Shown here in pieces: positions 24,049-34,423 of a stretch of DNA of 64,000 nt. The translations under genes and the position numbers were made by a program. The notes below the pieces were generated by a model. It did no database searches and was not told where the DNA came from. It saw only the letters and a list, made by a program, of their open reading frames with translations. Every line of letters starts with the position of its first letter. The first letter of the stretch is position 1. Source of the DNA: JAKPQE01 sp041397845 (GTDB taxonomy: Bacteria; Pseudomonadota; Alphaproteobacteria; Rhizobiales; JAKPQE01); NCBI GenBank assembly GCA_041397845.1, contig JAWKVW010000019.1:8534-72533 (forward strand), read 5' to 3'.

Positions 24049-25467
24049 ATGACCTTTGCATATGGAACCCAGACGATCGACGGCGATCGCCGGCGGGCGG
24101 CGGCGGCGATGGTCGCCGATATCCTGCGCCAGCGTTTCGGCGAGCGCCTGTCGACCTCGGAGGCGGTGCGCCACCAGCACGGCCACACGACGACCTGGCT
24201 GGCAACGCAGGCGCCGGACGCCGTGTTCTTCGCCAACAATACCGACGAGGTCGCCGAGGCGGTCGGCCTGTGCGCCGAGCACAAGGTGCCGGTCATTGCG
24301 TTCGGCACGGGAACCTCGCTCGAGGGGCATGTGAACGCGCCCTATGGCGGCATCTGCATCGACCTTTCGAACATGAACAATGTCGTTGCCGTGCATGCCG
24401 AGGATCTCGACTGCACGGTCGAAGCGGGCGTGACGCGCACCCGGCTCAACGACTACATCCGCGACACCGGCCTGTTCTTCCCGATCGATCCGGGGGCGGA
24501 CGCCAGCCTTGGCGGCATGGCCTCGACGCGGGCCTCGGGCACCAATGCGGTGCGCTACGGCACGATGAAGGAGAACGTCCTTGCCCTGACGGCGGTGATG
24601 CCGGACGGCTCGGTCGTGCGGACCGGCGGGCGGGCGCGCAAGAGCTCGGCCGGCTATGACCTGACGCGGCTCCTCGTCGGGGCCGAGGGCACGCTCGGCA
24701 TCATCACGGAAGTGACGCTGAAGCTTGCCGGCATTCCCGAGGCGATCGCCGGCGGCGTTTGCACCTTCCCGAGCGTCGAGGCGGCCTGCGAGGCGGTGAT
24801 CCTGACCATCCAGTCGGGCATTCCGGTGGCGCGCATCGAGCTGCTCGACGCGCTGCAGGTGAAGGCCGTCAACGCCTATTCGAAGCTCGAGCTTGCCGAA
24901 GCGCCGACGCTGTTCCTCGAATTCCACGGCACCGAGGCCGGGGTGGCGGAACAGTCGGAGCGGTTCGGCGAGATCGCGGCGGATTGCGGCGGCGGCAATT
25001 TCGTCTGGGCGACGAAGGCCGAGGAGCGGACGCGGCTGTGGAAGGCGCGGCACGATGCCTACTGGGCGGCCTGCGCGCTCGCGCCGGGCAAGAAGGCGCT
25101 GTCGACGGATGTCTGCGTGCCGATCTCGCGGCTTGCCGAATGCGTTGCCGAGACGCGGCGGGACATCGAGGAGCACGGTCTCGTCGCGCCGATGGTCGGC
25201 CATGTCGGCGACGGCAATTTCCATGTCCTCGTTCTCGTCGACATGGACAGCGAGACCGACAAGGCCGAGGCGGAGGCCTTCGTCAGCCGGCTCAACATAC
25301 GGGCGATCGCCATGGAGGGAACCTGCACCGGCGAGCACGGCATCGGCCAGGGCAAGATGAAATACCTGGAGCGGGAGCACGGGCCGGGCGTCGGCGTCAT
25401 GCGCGCCATCAAGCAGGCGCTCGACCCGGACAACATCATGAACCCGGGCAAGGTTCTGGCCGCCTGA
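24049..25467 (+). CDS. FAD-linked oxidoreductase, D-lactate dehydrogenase (cytochrome)/GlcD type
   Basis: A 472-residue flavoprotein with an FAD_binding_4 domain (residues 55-230; GTGTSLEGHV near 86, PGADASLGG near 145) and a C-terminal FAD-oxidase domain. The metal/substrate motifs VGHVGDGNFH near 384 and GEHGIGQGK near 434 are those of D-lactate dehydrogenase (cytochrome) and glycolate oxidase GlcD. No glcE/glcF genes follow, which favours a stand-alone D-2-hydroxyacid dehydrogenase feeding electrons to quinone or cytochrome. The ATG giving MTFAYGTQ is preferred; the upstream extension has no family sequence. Confidence 0.87.
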   Translation: MTFAYGTQTIDGDRRRAAAAMVADILRQRFGERLSTSEAVRHQHGHTTTWLATQAPDAVFFANNTDEVAEAVGLCAEHKVPVIAFGTGTSLEGHVNAPYGGICIDLSNMNNVVAVHAEDLDCTVEAGVTRTRLNDYIRDTGLFFPIDPGADASLGGMASTRASGTNAVRYGTMKENVLALTAVMPDGSVVRTGGRARKSSAGYDLTRLLVGAEGTLGIITEVTLKLAGIPEAIAGGVCTFPSVEAACEAVILTIQSGIPVARIELLDALQVKAVNAYSKLELAEAPTLFLEFHGTEAGVAEQSERFGEIAADCGGGNFVWATKAEERTRLWKARHDAYWAACALAPGKKALSTDVCVPISRLAECVAETRRDIEEHGLVAPMVGHVGDGNFHVLVLVDMDSETDKAEAEAFVSRLNIRAIAMEGTCTGEHGIGQGKMKYLEREHGPGVGVMRAIKQALDPDNIMNPGKVLAA

Positions 25468-25519
25468 GGCGGTGCGTCGGGCTCGCGCCGGTCCCGGCGC
25501 GGGCCGCAGGGAGGGTATC

Positions 25520-28500
25520 CTGAACCAGCTCTATCTCGGCATTGGCGGCGCCATCGTCATCGCCCTCATTGCGGCGCTGATCGGGCCTTATTTCGTCGAC
25601 TGGTCGGCCTACCGGGCGGTCTTCGAAACCGAGGCGGCGCGCGTGCTCGGCGAGGAGGTGCGGGTGCGCGGCAAGGCCGAGGCGACGCTCCTGCCAAGCC
25701 CGTCGCTGACCTTCACCGACGTCGTCGTCGGCCCGGAGGCGGCGCCGAAAATGACGGTCGGGCGGTTCGACATCGACATCGCCCTGACGCCGCTGCTGAA
25801 GGGTGAGGTCCGGGTCCAGGAAATGGCGCTGGAAAAGCCGGCGCTCCGGGCGATCATCGACGAGGACGGGCGGCTCGACTGGCTGCATCCGCGCGCCGGC
25901 GCCGGGCCGGTCAATCCCGAGTCCGGTCATTCTCGAGCATGTCGAAATGCACGGCGGCACGGTGACCATCGAGGACAAGCGCCTCGGCCGGGAGTGGACC
26001 GCTGCCGACGTCTCGATGCTGCTCGAGGCGCGGGCACTCGTCGGGCCGTTCCGCATCGAGGCCGGCTTCCGGCAGGGCGGCGAGCTCTACACGCTGCGGG
26101 CGGCGACCGGCAAGGCCGAGGACGACGGCACCCTGCGGCTCAAGCTGGCGGTGACGCCGTCGCGGCGGCCGGTGTCGCTGACGGCGGACGGCGTTCTCAG
26201 CCGGGCCGGGGCCCTGCCGACCTATGCCGGCAAGGTCGAGATCGCCGAGGTAGTCGGCGAGGATGGCGAGACCGTCGGGCGCAAGGGCGACCGGGAAGGG
26301 CCGCGCGATCCCTGGCGGCTCGAGGCGCAGTTCGATCTCGATCCGGAGCGGCTGCTGTTCAGTGCGCTCGAGGTGCGGCGCGGCGGCGCCGGCCAGTCGT
26401 TCGGCATCACCGGCACGGCACAGATCGCGTTCGGCGCCGCGCCCCGATTCGACGCGGTGCTGTCGTCGCGCCAGATCGACCTCGACCGCAGTCTCGGGGC
26501 TGGTCCTGAGGCGCCGACGGACATTCCGGCGGCCATGGCGGCGCTTGCCTCGTTCCTCACCGAGCTGCCGCAGGTCGACCTGCCGGGGCGGGTCGGGTTC
26601 GACGTGCCGGCAATCGTCGTCGGTGGCGGCATCGTCCAGGATGTGCGCTTCGACGCGGCGACGGAGCCGCGCGGCGGCTGGCATATCGAGACGCTGGAGG
26701 CACAGTTTCCCGGCCAGACGCGGCTGACGGCGAACGGCAAGCTCGCCGTTCAGCCAACGCCCGCCTTCGACGGCCGGGTGACGCTCGACGCGCCGCAGCC
26801 GGCGGCGTTCGCGGCCTGGTGGCGCGGCGGCGACGAGGCGCCGGCGGGACGGCAGGTGCCGCTCGGACCGATCACCCTTGCCAGCAACATCGCGCTCCGG
26901 CCGCACACGGTCATCCTTGCCGAGATGACCGGCTCGATCGAAAAGGCAGCGCTCAGCGGCTTTCTCGGCTGGACCGAGGCGAACGCCGGCAAGCGCGCCT
27001 TCACAGCCGATCTCGAAGCCGACCGGCTCGATCTCGACCAGATGCGGGCGCTCGTCGCGCTGATGGCGCCCGAGGGCGGCGGCGGCGACAAGGTCGCCGA
27101 CAGCATCACCGTAACGCTCGCCGCCGATGCCGTCATCGTCGAGGGCGTCGAGATGAAGGATGTGTCGACGGCACTTGCCTATGATGCCGACCGGCTGAAG
27201 ATCGAGCGCCTCGAGATCGGCGATGCCGCCGGCGCGCGCGTCTCGGCCAAGGGACGCATCGACGGTTTGTCGACGGCGCCGGATGGCGGCATCACGCTGG
27301 CGATCGACGCCCGCGACCTTGCCGGTCTGGCGCGGGTCGTCGCCGATGTCGTGCCGGGCAATCCGCTTGCCGATGCGCTTGGCAGCCGCGCCCGGTCGCT
27401 GTCGCCGGCCAGGCTCGAAGGCAGCATCGAGGCGGCCCGCAATGCCGAGGGGTCGCGCATCGCGGCCCGGCTCGGCGGCAGTGTCGGCGGTTCGGCGCTT
27501 TCGCTCGAGGGGCGTTTCGATGGCCGGGTCGACAGCCCCGATGAAGCCGAGACCGGCCTCGACCTTTCCCTCGACAACCCCGATGCGCGGGTGCTGATGG
27601 CGCAGATCGGCGCGCCCGGCCTGCCGGTCGAGCTTGGCGCCGGGTCGCTGCGCGTCACGGCAAGCGGCGTTCCGGCCAGCGGCCTTGCCGGCAAGGCAAA
27701 TCTCGAGCTTGGCGGCGCCAGCCTCGGCATCGACGGCAAGGTGGTGCTCGCGGCGGGCGCCCTGCCGCGTTACACGGCGACGGTATCCGGCAAGGCAGCG
27801 GACGTGGTGCCGCTGGCGCTTGCGGCCGGGCTTGCGCTGCCCGGACTCGGCGAGAAGACGCCTGCCTCGGTGGCGTTCGCGGTCGATGGCGAGGGGGCGA
27901 AGGCAAAGCTTGCCGACATTTCCGGTGCGCTTGGCGGGCGCGGCTTTTCCGGTGCGGCGACGCTTGACCGGTCGCGCGGACCGCTTGCCGTTTCCGGCGA
28001 ACTCGCGGTCGACGAGGTCGACCTTGCCTGGCTCGTCGGCCTTGAAGTCGGCGGCGCGGCGGTGCTCGATACCGGACTTGGCGATGCCTGGCCCGAGGCG
28101 GCCTTTGCCGACCATCCGATCGGCGATACCGATATCACGCTGGCGGTGCGGGCGAAGCGGGCCTTCCTGCCGCTCGGGCTGACGGTCGCCGACGCGGCGT
28201 TCTCGCTGCGGACGCGGGCGACAGAGAGCGCCATCGACGGTTTTTCCGGGGCGCTCGGCGGCGGCCGGTTCGACGGACGGCTGGCGCTGCGGCGCGGCAA
28301 TGACGGAGCGACGCTTTCCGGCACGGCGCGGCTTGCCGGCGGCGCGCTCGAGGAGTTCGTCTGGCGCCGCGACGGCAGTCCGGTGGCGAGCGGGCTTCTC
28401 GATTTCTCGGCCGAGTTCGAGGGCACCGGCCGGTCGTTTTCCGGCGTCGTTGCCTCGCTCGGCGGCGGCGGCAGTTTCACGGTGCGCGAGGCGACGCTGC

Positions 28501-29255
28501 GCGGCGTCAATCCGGTGGCGTTTTCCTCGGTCATCCGGGCCGCCGACGCGGGTCTCGAGCTGACGGCCGAGAAAGTGCGGACGGTGTTTGCCGGGCATCT
28601 CGATGCCGGCAGCCTCGACGTTGCCGAAGCAAGCGGCGCCTTCGCGATCACCGGCGGCGTCATCCGGGCGCGCAATGTCTCGGTGTCGGCGCCGAGTGCG
28701 ACAACGCTCGGCGGCGTCGCGGTCGACCTCAACACGATGACCATCGACAGCGCCTGGACGCTGGCGGTCGATCCGGGCGACGGCGAGCGCGTCGCCGGGG
28801 CGGACCCGCAGGTCGGCATCGCCTTTTCCGGACCGATCGATGCGCCGGCGCGGCAAATCGATGCGACGGCGTTCACGGGCTATCTGACGGTGCGGGCATT
28901 CGAGCGGGAAGTGCGGCGGATCGAGGAGATGCAGGCCGACATCCTCGAGAAGGAGCGGTTTGCCCGCGAGGCGCGGCGGCTGCGCGAGCTTGACGCCCGG
29001 CGGGAGCGCGAGGCAAAGGCGGCAGCCGAGGCAGCGGCACGGCGCAAGGCCGAGGAGGCCCGGCGGCGGGCGGAAGAGGAAGCGGCGCGCAAGGCCGCCG
29101 AAGAGGCCGAGCGGCGGCGGGCGGCGGACGAGCCAAGCCGTCCGGCACTGCCGGGGCCGCTGATTCTCGTGCCCGAAATCGGGCCGAAGCCGGGCATGTC
29201 CGGCGAAATGCCGCCGGCGTCCGGCGCGCCGCTGCAGCTCTCGCCGCTTCGCTGA
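25520..29255 (+). pseudogene. AsmA-family envelope protein, one apparent frameshift
   Basis: Large AsmA-type protein of about 1245 residues, linked to outer-membrane lipid transport and assembly. The N-terminal part (NQLYLGIGGAIVIAL anchor, then FVDWSAYR) reads in one frame to about 25915; the rest (VILEHVEMHGGTVTIEDKR onward) reads in the next frame to 29255. Dropping one C from the CCC run at 25916-25918 joins them cleanly as GPVNPSPVILEHV. An AsmA C-terminal domain lies in the second half, followed by a charged coiled coil (RRKAEEARRRAEEEAARK) and a proline-rich end. The start appears to be CTG at 25520 after AGGGAGG, or GTG at 25472. The rest is intact, so a sequencing error or very recent mutation fits best. 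Confidence 0.75.
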
Positions 29256-29284
29256 AGGCCCCTGCCAGCGTCGGGCAGGACGTG

Positions 29285-29518
29285 TCAGGCGTCCCGGTGG
29301 GGCGTTGCGGCGCGGGCGCGGTAGTGGGCGAGGATGTGAAGGCGCAGGGCCGATGAGAGGTTGAGCGGGCCACGGGCCTCGTCGATGCCGGCAACGAGTG
29401 CCGGAATGCTCAATCCGCCTTCCGCGGCTATTTCGGCCAATGCTTCCCAGAATGGCGTTTCCAGCGAAATGCTGGTGCGGTGGCCGCGAATGGCGATCGA
29501 TCGCTTGCGCATCGTCAT
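29285..29518 (-). CDS. Ribbon-helix-helix domain protein
   Basis: A 77-residue protein of the RHH_4-like group. The N-terminal strand is RKSIAIRGHRTSISL-like (basic, residues 4-18) and is followed by FWEALAEIAAEGGLSIPALVAGI, a helix-turn-helix pair typical of ribbon-helix-helix DNA binders. It starts ten bases after the stop of the DUF4169 gene on the same strand, so the two form a short operon. Two ATG codons six bases apart are both possible. The target is unknown. Confidence 0.75.
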   Translation of the reverse strand: MTMRKRSIAIRGHRTSISLETPFWEALAEIAAEGGLSIPALVAGIDEARGPLNLSSALRLHILAHYRARAATPHRDA

Positions 29519-29528
29519 GGCGGCGCGC

Positions 29529-29738
29529 CTAGCCCTTGCTGCCGTCGTCGTCCTTGTCCGGACGGTCGAGCCGGTGCCCTTCGAGGCGGCGGCCGGCGAG
29601 TTCGTCGCGGGCACTCTCGAGCGACTTCTCGGCCTTGGTGCGGCCGTGGCGGGCACGGTTGCCGGCAGCGGTCGTCGCCTTGTCGGCGCGGGCCTTCTGC
29701 TTGCGGAACTGCCTCAGGTTGACGACGTCGCCGGTCAT
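29529..29738 (-). CDS. DUF4169 family protein
   Basis: A 69-residue, highly charged protein beginning MTGDVVNLRQFRKQKARADK and then rich in Arg, Lys, Glu and Asp. This is the pattern of the DUF4169 family, common in Alphaproteobacteria and of unknown function. The start is chosen at MTGDVVNL because that sequence begins the family. It precedes the ribbon-helix-helix gene in a two-gene unit. Confidence 0.78.
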   Translation of the reverse strand: MTGDVVNLRQFRKQKARADKATTAAGNRARHGRTKAEKSLESARDELAGRRLEGHRLDRPDKDDDGSKG

Positions 29739-29805
29739 CGGGCGCACCTGCCTTGCGGGTGAAACGGCCGCCCCGGACGGGCCGGGACGGCCGGTTCGCT
29801 ATGGA

Positions 29806-31290
29806 TCAGTCCTCGATCGGAACGGCGACGAAGCGCAGTTCCTCGTTCTTGCTGGACAGAAGGAGCAGCGCCGACTTGCGGCCCTTGTCCTTCAGCGCGG
29901 CGATGCGGGCGGCGACCTCGGCCGGCGTCGTCACCGCTTCCTGGGCGACCTCGACGATGACGTCGCCGGGCTGGATGCGCTTCTCGGCAGCGGCGCTGCC
30001 CGGTGCGACCTCGACGACGACAACGCCCTCGACACCCTCGGCCAGCTTGAAGCGGCTGCGGAACTCGCCGCTGGCGGGCGCCAGCGTCATGCCGAGCATC
30101 TCGGTCGTCTTCGGCGTCTCAACCGGCGCGGTGTCGGTTTCCTCGCTCGGATCGAGCTTCTCGCCTTCCTCGAGGCGGCCGAGCGCGACCTTGATCTGCA
30201 CTTCCTCGCCCTTGCGCAGCACCTTGACGGTCACTTCCTTGCCGATCGCGGTGTCGGCGACCATGCGCGGCAGGTCGCGCATCGAGGGCACGGGCTTGTC
30301 GTCGAAGCTGACGATCACGTCGCCCGGCTGGATGCCGGCCTTGTCGGCCGGGCCGGTTTCCGTGACGCCGGCAACGAGGGCACCGCGCGCCTTGTCCATG
30401 CCGAGGCTCTCGGCAATTTCGTCGGTGACTTCCTGGATGCGGACGCCGAGCCAGCCGCGACGGGTCTCGCCGAACGACTGGAGCTGCTCGATGACCTTGA
30501 CGGCGATTGCCGAGGGAATGGCAAAGCCGATGCCGATCGAGCCGCCGGAGGGCGAGATGATCGCGGTGTTGATGCCGACGACCTCGCCATCCATGTTGAA
30601 CAGCGGACCGCCGGAATTGCCGCGATTGATCGCCGCGTCGGTCTGGATGAAGTCGTCATAGGGGCCGGAATTGATGTCGCGGTTGCGGGCCGAGACGATG
30701 CCGAGCGTCGTGGTGCCGCCAAGGCCGAACGGGTTGCCGATGGCCATCACCCAGTCGCCGACGCGCAGCTTCTCGGACGAGCCGAAGCCGACCGCGTGCA
30801 GCGGCTTCTCCGGCTTGACGCGCAGGATGGCGATATCGGTCTTGGTGTCGCGGCCGATGATCTCGGCGACGAGCTTGGTGCCGTCGTTGAAATTGACGGT
30901 GACCTCGTCGGCGTCCTGAATGACGTGATTGTTGGTCACGACGATGCCGGATGGATCGATGACGAAGCCGGAGCCGAGCGACTGGACGCGGCGCGGCTTG
31001 TTGTCGTCCTTCTGCTGGCGATCGAAGAAATCCTCGAAGAAGTCGCGGAAGGGCGAGCCCTCCGGCAGGTCGGGCAGGGGGATGCCCTGCGGCCCCTTGA
31101 CGGTCTGGCTGGTCGAGATGTTGACGACGGCGTCAACAAGCTTCTCGGCGATGTCGGCGACCGAAGCGGGGCCCTGCGCCCTTGCAGCGGTGCCGGAGAG
31201 CGCGGTCCAGCCGATCATCGCGGCGGCCGCGACGGCAGCGGCGCGCTTCGGCAGGACTGCCAGCCACGAACGTTCCTTGAGTGCCATCAT
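29806..31290 (-). CDS. degP: Do-family periplasmic serine protease DegP/HtrA
   Basis: Envelope quality-control protease and chaperone, 494 residues. A signal peptide covers about residues 1-39 (ending TAARAQ). The trypsin-like domain shows the catalytic triad: His in VVTNNHVI near 120, Asp in TKTDIAIL near 150, Ser in GNSGGPL near 225. Two PDZ domains follow (about 275-365 and 395-490). GAGGAGACGGG precedes the double ATG. It is the distal gene of the minus-strand hflK-hflC-DUF2065 run, 148 bases downstream of DUF2065, an arrangement common in Alphaproteobacteria that links membrane and periplasmic proteolysis. Confidence 0.95.
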   Translation of the reverse strand: MMALKERSWLAVLPKRAAAVAAAAMIGWTALSGTAARAQGPASVADIAEKLVDAVVNISTSQTVKGPQGIPLPDLPEGSPFRDFFEDFFDRQQKDDNKPRRVQSLGSGFVIDPSGIVVTNNHVIQDADEVTVNFNDGTKLVAEIIGRDTKTDIAILRVKPEKPLHAVGFGSSEKLRVGDWVMAIGNPFGLGGTTTLGIVSARNRDINSGPYDDFIQTDAAINRGNSGGPLFNMDGEVVGINTAIISPSGGSIGIGFAIPSAIAVKVIEQLQSFGETRRGWLGVRIQEVTDEIAESLGMDKARGALVAGVTETGPADKAGIQPGDVIVSFDDKPVPSMRDLPRMVADTAIGKEVTVKVLRKGEEVQIKVALGRLEEGEKLDPSEETDTAPVETPKTTEMLGMTLAPASGEFRSRFKLAEGVEGVVVVEVAPGSAAAEKRIQPGDVIVEVAQEAVTTPAEVAARIAALKDKGRKSALLLLSSKNEELRFVAVPIED

Positions 31291-31438
31291 CCCGTCTCCT
31301 CAGATGTGATGCTGAAGGTCCCCGAGCCGGGGAGTGTGCCTTGTCGGGCACTAGCTGAAAAAGAAAAATCGAGCGTTTTTTTGGCTCGCCGGCAATTTGA
31401 CAGATTTGCGGCCGGTCCCGAGGGGCCGGCCGCGCATT

Positions 31439-31624
31439 TCAGCCCCTGACCAGCCAGACGATGACGACGCCAAGGGCGGCAGCCATCAGTCCGGCATAGC
31501 GCAGGGTATTGTCCGGCGTGTCGAGCATCGCCGCGATCATGCGCTTCAGACGCCCGGGCATGACCGCGTAGAGCAGCCCCTCGATCACAAAGACGAGGCC
31601 GACCGCCGCGATGAAGTCGGTCAT
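31439..31624 (-). CDS. DUF2065 small membrane protein
   Basis: A 61-residue protein with two hydrophobic segments (MTDFIAAVGLVFVIEGLLYAV and YAGLMAAALGVVIVWLV) around a basic loop PGRLKRMIAAM. Length and pattern match DUF2065, which is usually found next to hflC. Its start overlaps the hflC stop by four bases, indicating coupled translation. Its function is unknown; position suggests association with the HflKC complex. A GC-rich inverted repeat (GCGGCCGG...CCGGCCGC) just downstream may end this transcript but lacks a T tract. Confidence 0.85.
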   Translation of the reverse strand: MTDFIAAVGLVFVIEGLLYAVMPGRLKRMIAAMLDTPDNTLRYAGLMAAALGVVIVWLVRG

Positions 31625-32541
31625 TGCCCGCCGCTCGGGGCGACTTGCGGGGCGGCCGGCGCCGGCGCGGTCCCGTCAGGATTGCCGAAGTACTTGAAGA
31701 AGCTCGAGTTCGGCGACAGCACCAGACGGGTGTCACCGGACGAAAGCCCCTGCTCGTAAGCCAGCATCGAGCGATAGAAGGCAAAGAAGTCGGGATCGGA
31801 ACCGAAGGCCTCGGCGAAGATCCGGTTGCGCTCGGCGTCGCCGTCGCCGCGGATCTGCTCGCTCTCGCGATCAGCCTCGGCCTTGATGACGGTCGCCTCG
31901 CGGTTCGCCTGGGCGCGGATGCGGCGGGCCGCTTCCTCACCCTGGGCGCGGATCTCGGTCGCCTCGCGCTGACGCTCGGTCTCCATCCGGCGGTAGATCG
32001 CCTGGCTGTTCGCCTCCGGCAGATCGGCGCGACGGATCTTCACGTCGATCATCTTGATGCCGATGTCGCTCGCCCGGGCGTCGGCGCGGTCGCGGATCGA
32101 TTCCATGAGCTGGGTGCGCTGGTCGCGCACGACGGCGGCAAAGCTCGCGTCGGCAAGGACGGCGCGGAGCGACGACTGCATGAAAGTCGCCAGACGGTTG
32201 TTGGCCTCGGCGATCGAGCCGCGTTCCACCGTCTGGTAGAAGCGGACCGGATCGACGATGCGGTAGCGGGCGAAGGCGTCGACGACCAGACGCTTCTGGT
32301 CGGAAGCGATGACTTCCTGAGCCGGCATGTCGAGGTCAAGGATGCGCCGGTCGATCAGGATGACGTTCTGGACGAACGGGATCTTGAAATAGAGGCCGGG
32401 CTCGGTGATCGGGCGGCGCACTTCACCGAACTGCAGGACGAGCGCCTGCTGGGTCGGATAGACGATGAACGCGGAGGAAAACAGACCGACGACCGCAGCC
32501 GCCAGCAGGATCAGAACCGCGCTGATGATGCCTGTCTTCAT
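31621..32541 (-). CDS. hflC: FtsH protease modulator HflC
   Basis: SPFH/prohibitin-domain protein, 306 residues, that with HflK forms a membrane-anchored cage around FtsH on the periplasmic side. The N-terminal membrane anchor is at about residues 5-28 (ISAVLILLAAAVVGLFSSAFIV). The SPFH domain runs to about 190 and is followed by a long charged coiled coil (RQREATEIRAQGEEAARRIRAQ). Its ATG shares the last A of the hflK stop (TAATG). It is followed by DUF2065 with a four-base overlap. Confidence 0.95.
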   Translation of the reverse strand: MKTGIISAVLILLAAAVVGLFSSAFIVYPTQQALVLQFGEVRRPITEPGLYFKIPFVQNVILIDRRILDLDMPAQEVIASDQKRLVVDAFARYRIVDPVRFYQTVERGSIAEANNRLATFMQSSLRAVLADASFAAVVRDQRTQLMESIRDRADARASDIGIKMIDVKIRRADLPEANSQAIYRRMETERQREATEIRAQGEEAARRIRAQANREATVIKAEADRESEQIRGDGDAERNRIFAEAFGSDPDFFAFYRSMLAYEQGLSSGDTRLVLSPNSSFFKYFGNPDGTAPAPAAPQVAPSGGQ

Positions 32542-33692
32542 TACTTGGTCCCCGCGCTGTTCTGGCCGCCGGCCTTGTTGAGCTGGTCGAGCGGCAGGTA
32601 GGGCACGACGCCGCCGGCGTTGTCGTCGAGAATGATCTTGTCGGTGCCGCTGAACACGCGTTCCATCGTCTCGAGGAACATGCGCTGGCGGGTGACTTCC
32701 GGCGCCTTCCTGTATTCGCCGTAGATCTTCAGGAAGCGGTCTGCCTGACCGCGCGCCTCGGCGATGTTCTTGTCGCGATAGGCGTTGGCGTCCTCGACGA
32801 TGCGGGCGGCTTCACCGCGCGCTTCCGGGATGATCTTGTTGGAGAAGGCCTGGGCTTCGTTCTGGGCGCGCTCCTGGTCGGCGCGGGCCGCCTGGACGTC
32901 ACGGAACGCGTCGATGACCTGCAGCGGCGGATCGACCTTCTGCATCTGGACCTGGGTGATCTCGATGCCGGCTTCATAGGAATTGAGCGCCGTCTGCATC
33001 AATTCCTGAACCGAGGTCTCGATCTTCTGGCGGGCCTCGGTGATGATCGGCTGGATGTTGTAGCGGCCGATGGTCTCGCGCATGGCGCTCTCGGCGACCG
33101 CCTTCACCGTGCCTTCCGGGTTCTGGATGTTGAAGAGGTAACGGACCGCGTCCTTGATGCGCCACTGAACCTTGAAGTCGACGTCGACGATGTTCTCGTC
33201 GCCGGTCAGCATCAGGCTCTCCTCGGGCACGTCGCGGATGCCGCCGCGGCCGTCGGCATCGCGAAGACCGATGGTCATTTCGCGGATGGTCAGGACCTTC
33301 GGGGTAAAGACCGCACCGATCGGGTAGGGCAGGTTGTAGTTCAGGCCCGGCTGGGTCTTGTCGTAGAGCTTGCCGAACACGAGCTCGACGCCGAGCTCGT
33401 CGGGCTGGACGCGGTAGAATCCGCTGGCGAGCCAGACCACGGCGACCGCGGCGACCGCAAGGGCGATGCCCTTGGCGCCGAGCGAGCTGCCGCCGGGCAG
33501 CATTGTCTTCAGCCGGTCCTGGCTGCGGCGCAGAAGATCCTCAAGATCCGGCGGCTGGCTGCCGCCACCGTTGTTGCCGCCGCCCTGCGGGCCGCTGCCC
33601 CACGGGCCGCCGCCATTGCCGCCGCCGCCGCCCCACGGGCCGCCGCCGCCGCCCTTCCAACCGCCGCCGCCGCTCTGATTGCTCCAAGGCAT
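32541..33692 (-). CDS. hflK: FtsH protease modulator HflK
   Basis: SPFH protein partner of HflC, 383 residues from the MPWSNQSGGGG start. The N-terminal 60 residues are a glycine/tryptophan/proline-rich cytoplasmic tail (repeated GGGGPWGGGGG-like units), followed by a membrane anchor near residue 80 (GIALAVAAVAVVWLASGFY), the SPFH domain and a coiled coil (AEARGQADRFLKIYGEY). The repeat-rich 5' end makes a longer upstream start look open, but it has no family sequence. Translation of hflC is coupled to this gene. The HflKC complex tunes FtsH degradation of membrane proteins. Confidence 0.94.
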   Translation of the reverse strand: MPWSNQSGGGGWKGGGGGPWGGGGGNGGGPWGSGPQGGGNNGGGSQPPDLEDLLRRSQDRLKTMLPGGSSLGAKGIALAVAAVAVVWLASGFYRVQPDELGVELVFGKLYDKTQPGLNYNLPYPIGAVFTPKVLTIREMTIGLRDADGRGGIRDVPEESLMLTGDENIVDVDFKVQWRIKDAVRYLFNIQNPEGTVKAVAESAMRETIGRYNIQPIITEARQKIETSVQELMQTALNSYEAGIEITQVQMQKVDPPLQVIDAFRDVQAARADQERAQNEAQAFSNKIIPEARGEAARIVEDANAYRDKNIAEARGQADRFLKIYGEYRKAPEVTRQRMFLETMERVFSGTDKIILDDNAGGVVPYLPLDQLNKAGGQNSAGTK

Positions 33693-33886
33693 GAAATGGT
33701 CCTTGTATCGGGATCGCCCGGCGCGGGAGGGCCGGACCTCGAAGAAACGATTTTGCCCGCCTTTCCAGACGGACACACGGGTCGCGTCGGGTTATAGGCG
33801 AACCGCTTGCACCTTTCAACGAAAGGGCCCGCCGGAGGCCGCCCGCCGCCGCGTCAAGGGACAGGTGGGAACGATGACCGGCAAAG

Positions 33887-34423
33887 TCAAATGCCGTCGG
33901 TGTTTTTCCCGTCGCGGCGCTGATAGACGATGAAACTGAATTCCGCGTTATCACGCGGCCCGCGCGTGCCTTTGACGCGGCTTTCCTCGCGCCAGACGGC
34001 CGGATCTATTGCCGGAAACCGGGTGTCGCCGTCCGGTGCCGCGTGAACCTTCGTGACGTAAAGCGTGTCGGCGCCGGCAAGCGTTGCCGCGTAGATCTCG
34101 CCGCCGCCGATGACGGCGATCTCGTCGACGCCACGGGCCTCGGCGAGACGGCGCGCCTCGGCGAGCGCCGCCTCGATGCTGCCGGCAACGGTGACGCCAT
34201 CGGCGGCAAAGTCCGGGTCGCGGGTGATGACGATGTTGTCGCGCCCATCGAGCGGCCGGCCGATCGCCGCGAAAGTCTTGCGGCCCATGATGATCGGCTT
34301 GCCCATGGTCAGGCGGCGGAATTCCTTCAGGTCGGACGACAGGCGCCAGGGCATGCCGCCGTCGGCGCCGATGACGCCGTTCTCGGCAACGGCGACGACA
34401 TGAACGATGCGCGGCGCGGCCAT
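33887..34423 (-). CDS. folA: Dihydrofolate reductase FolA
   Basis: NADPH-dependent reduction of dihydrofolate to tetrahydrofolate, 178 residues. Family landmarks: VAVAENGVIGADGGMPWRL (substrate/cofactor loop, residues 10-28), LKEFRRLTMGKPIIMGRKTF near 32-51, RPLDGRDNIVITR near 56 and IGGGEIYA near 104-111. The start shares one base with the preceding GNAT stop (TAATG). Placing folA directly after thyA and a GNAT gene is the usual thymidylate-cycle pairing: thyA makes dihydrofolate and folA recycles it. Confidence 0.95.
   Translation of the reverse strand: MAAPRIVHVVAVAENGVIGADGGMPWRLSSDLKEFRRLTMGKPIIMGRKTFAAIGRPLDGRDNIVITRDPDFAADGVTVAGSIEAALAEARRLAEARGVDEIAVIGGGEIYAATLAGADTLYVTKVHAAPDGDTRFPAIDPAVWREESRVKGTRGPRDNAEFSFIVYQRRDGKNTDGI

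Noticed and set aside
25911..28856. A 981-codon minus-strand frame opposite asmA
   Set aside because: Its composition is Arg/Asp/His-rich and it has no ribosome site or domain. It mirrors the codon bias of the AsmA gene.
31291..31438. Possible RNA thermometer or heat-shock element before degP
   Set aside because: Small hairpins such as GTGCC/GGCAC are present, but none sequesters the GAGGAG ribosome site and no heat-shock promoter match was clear.
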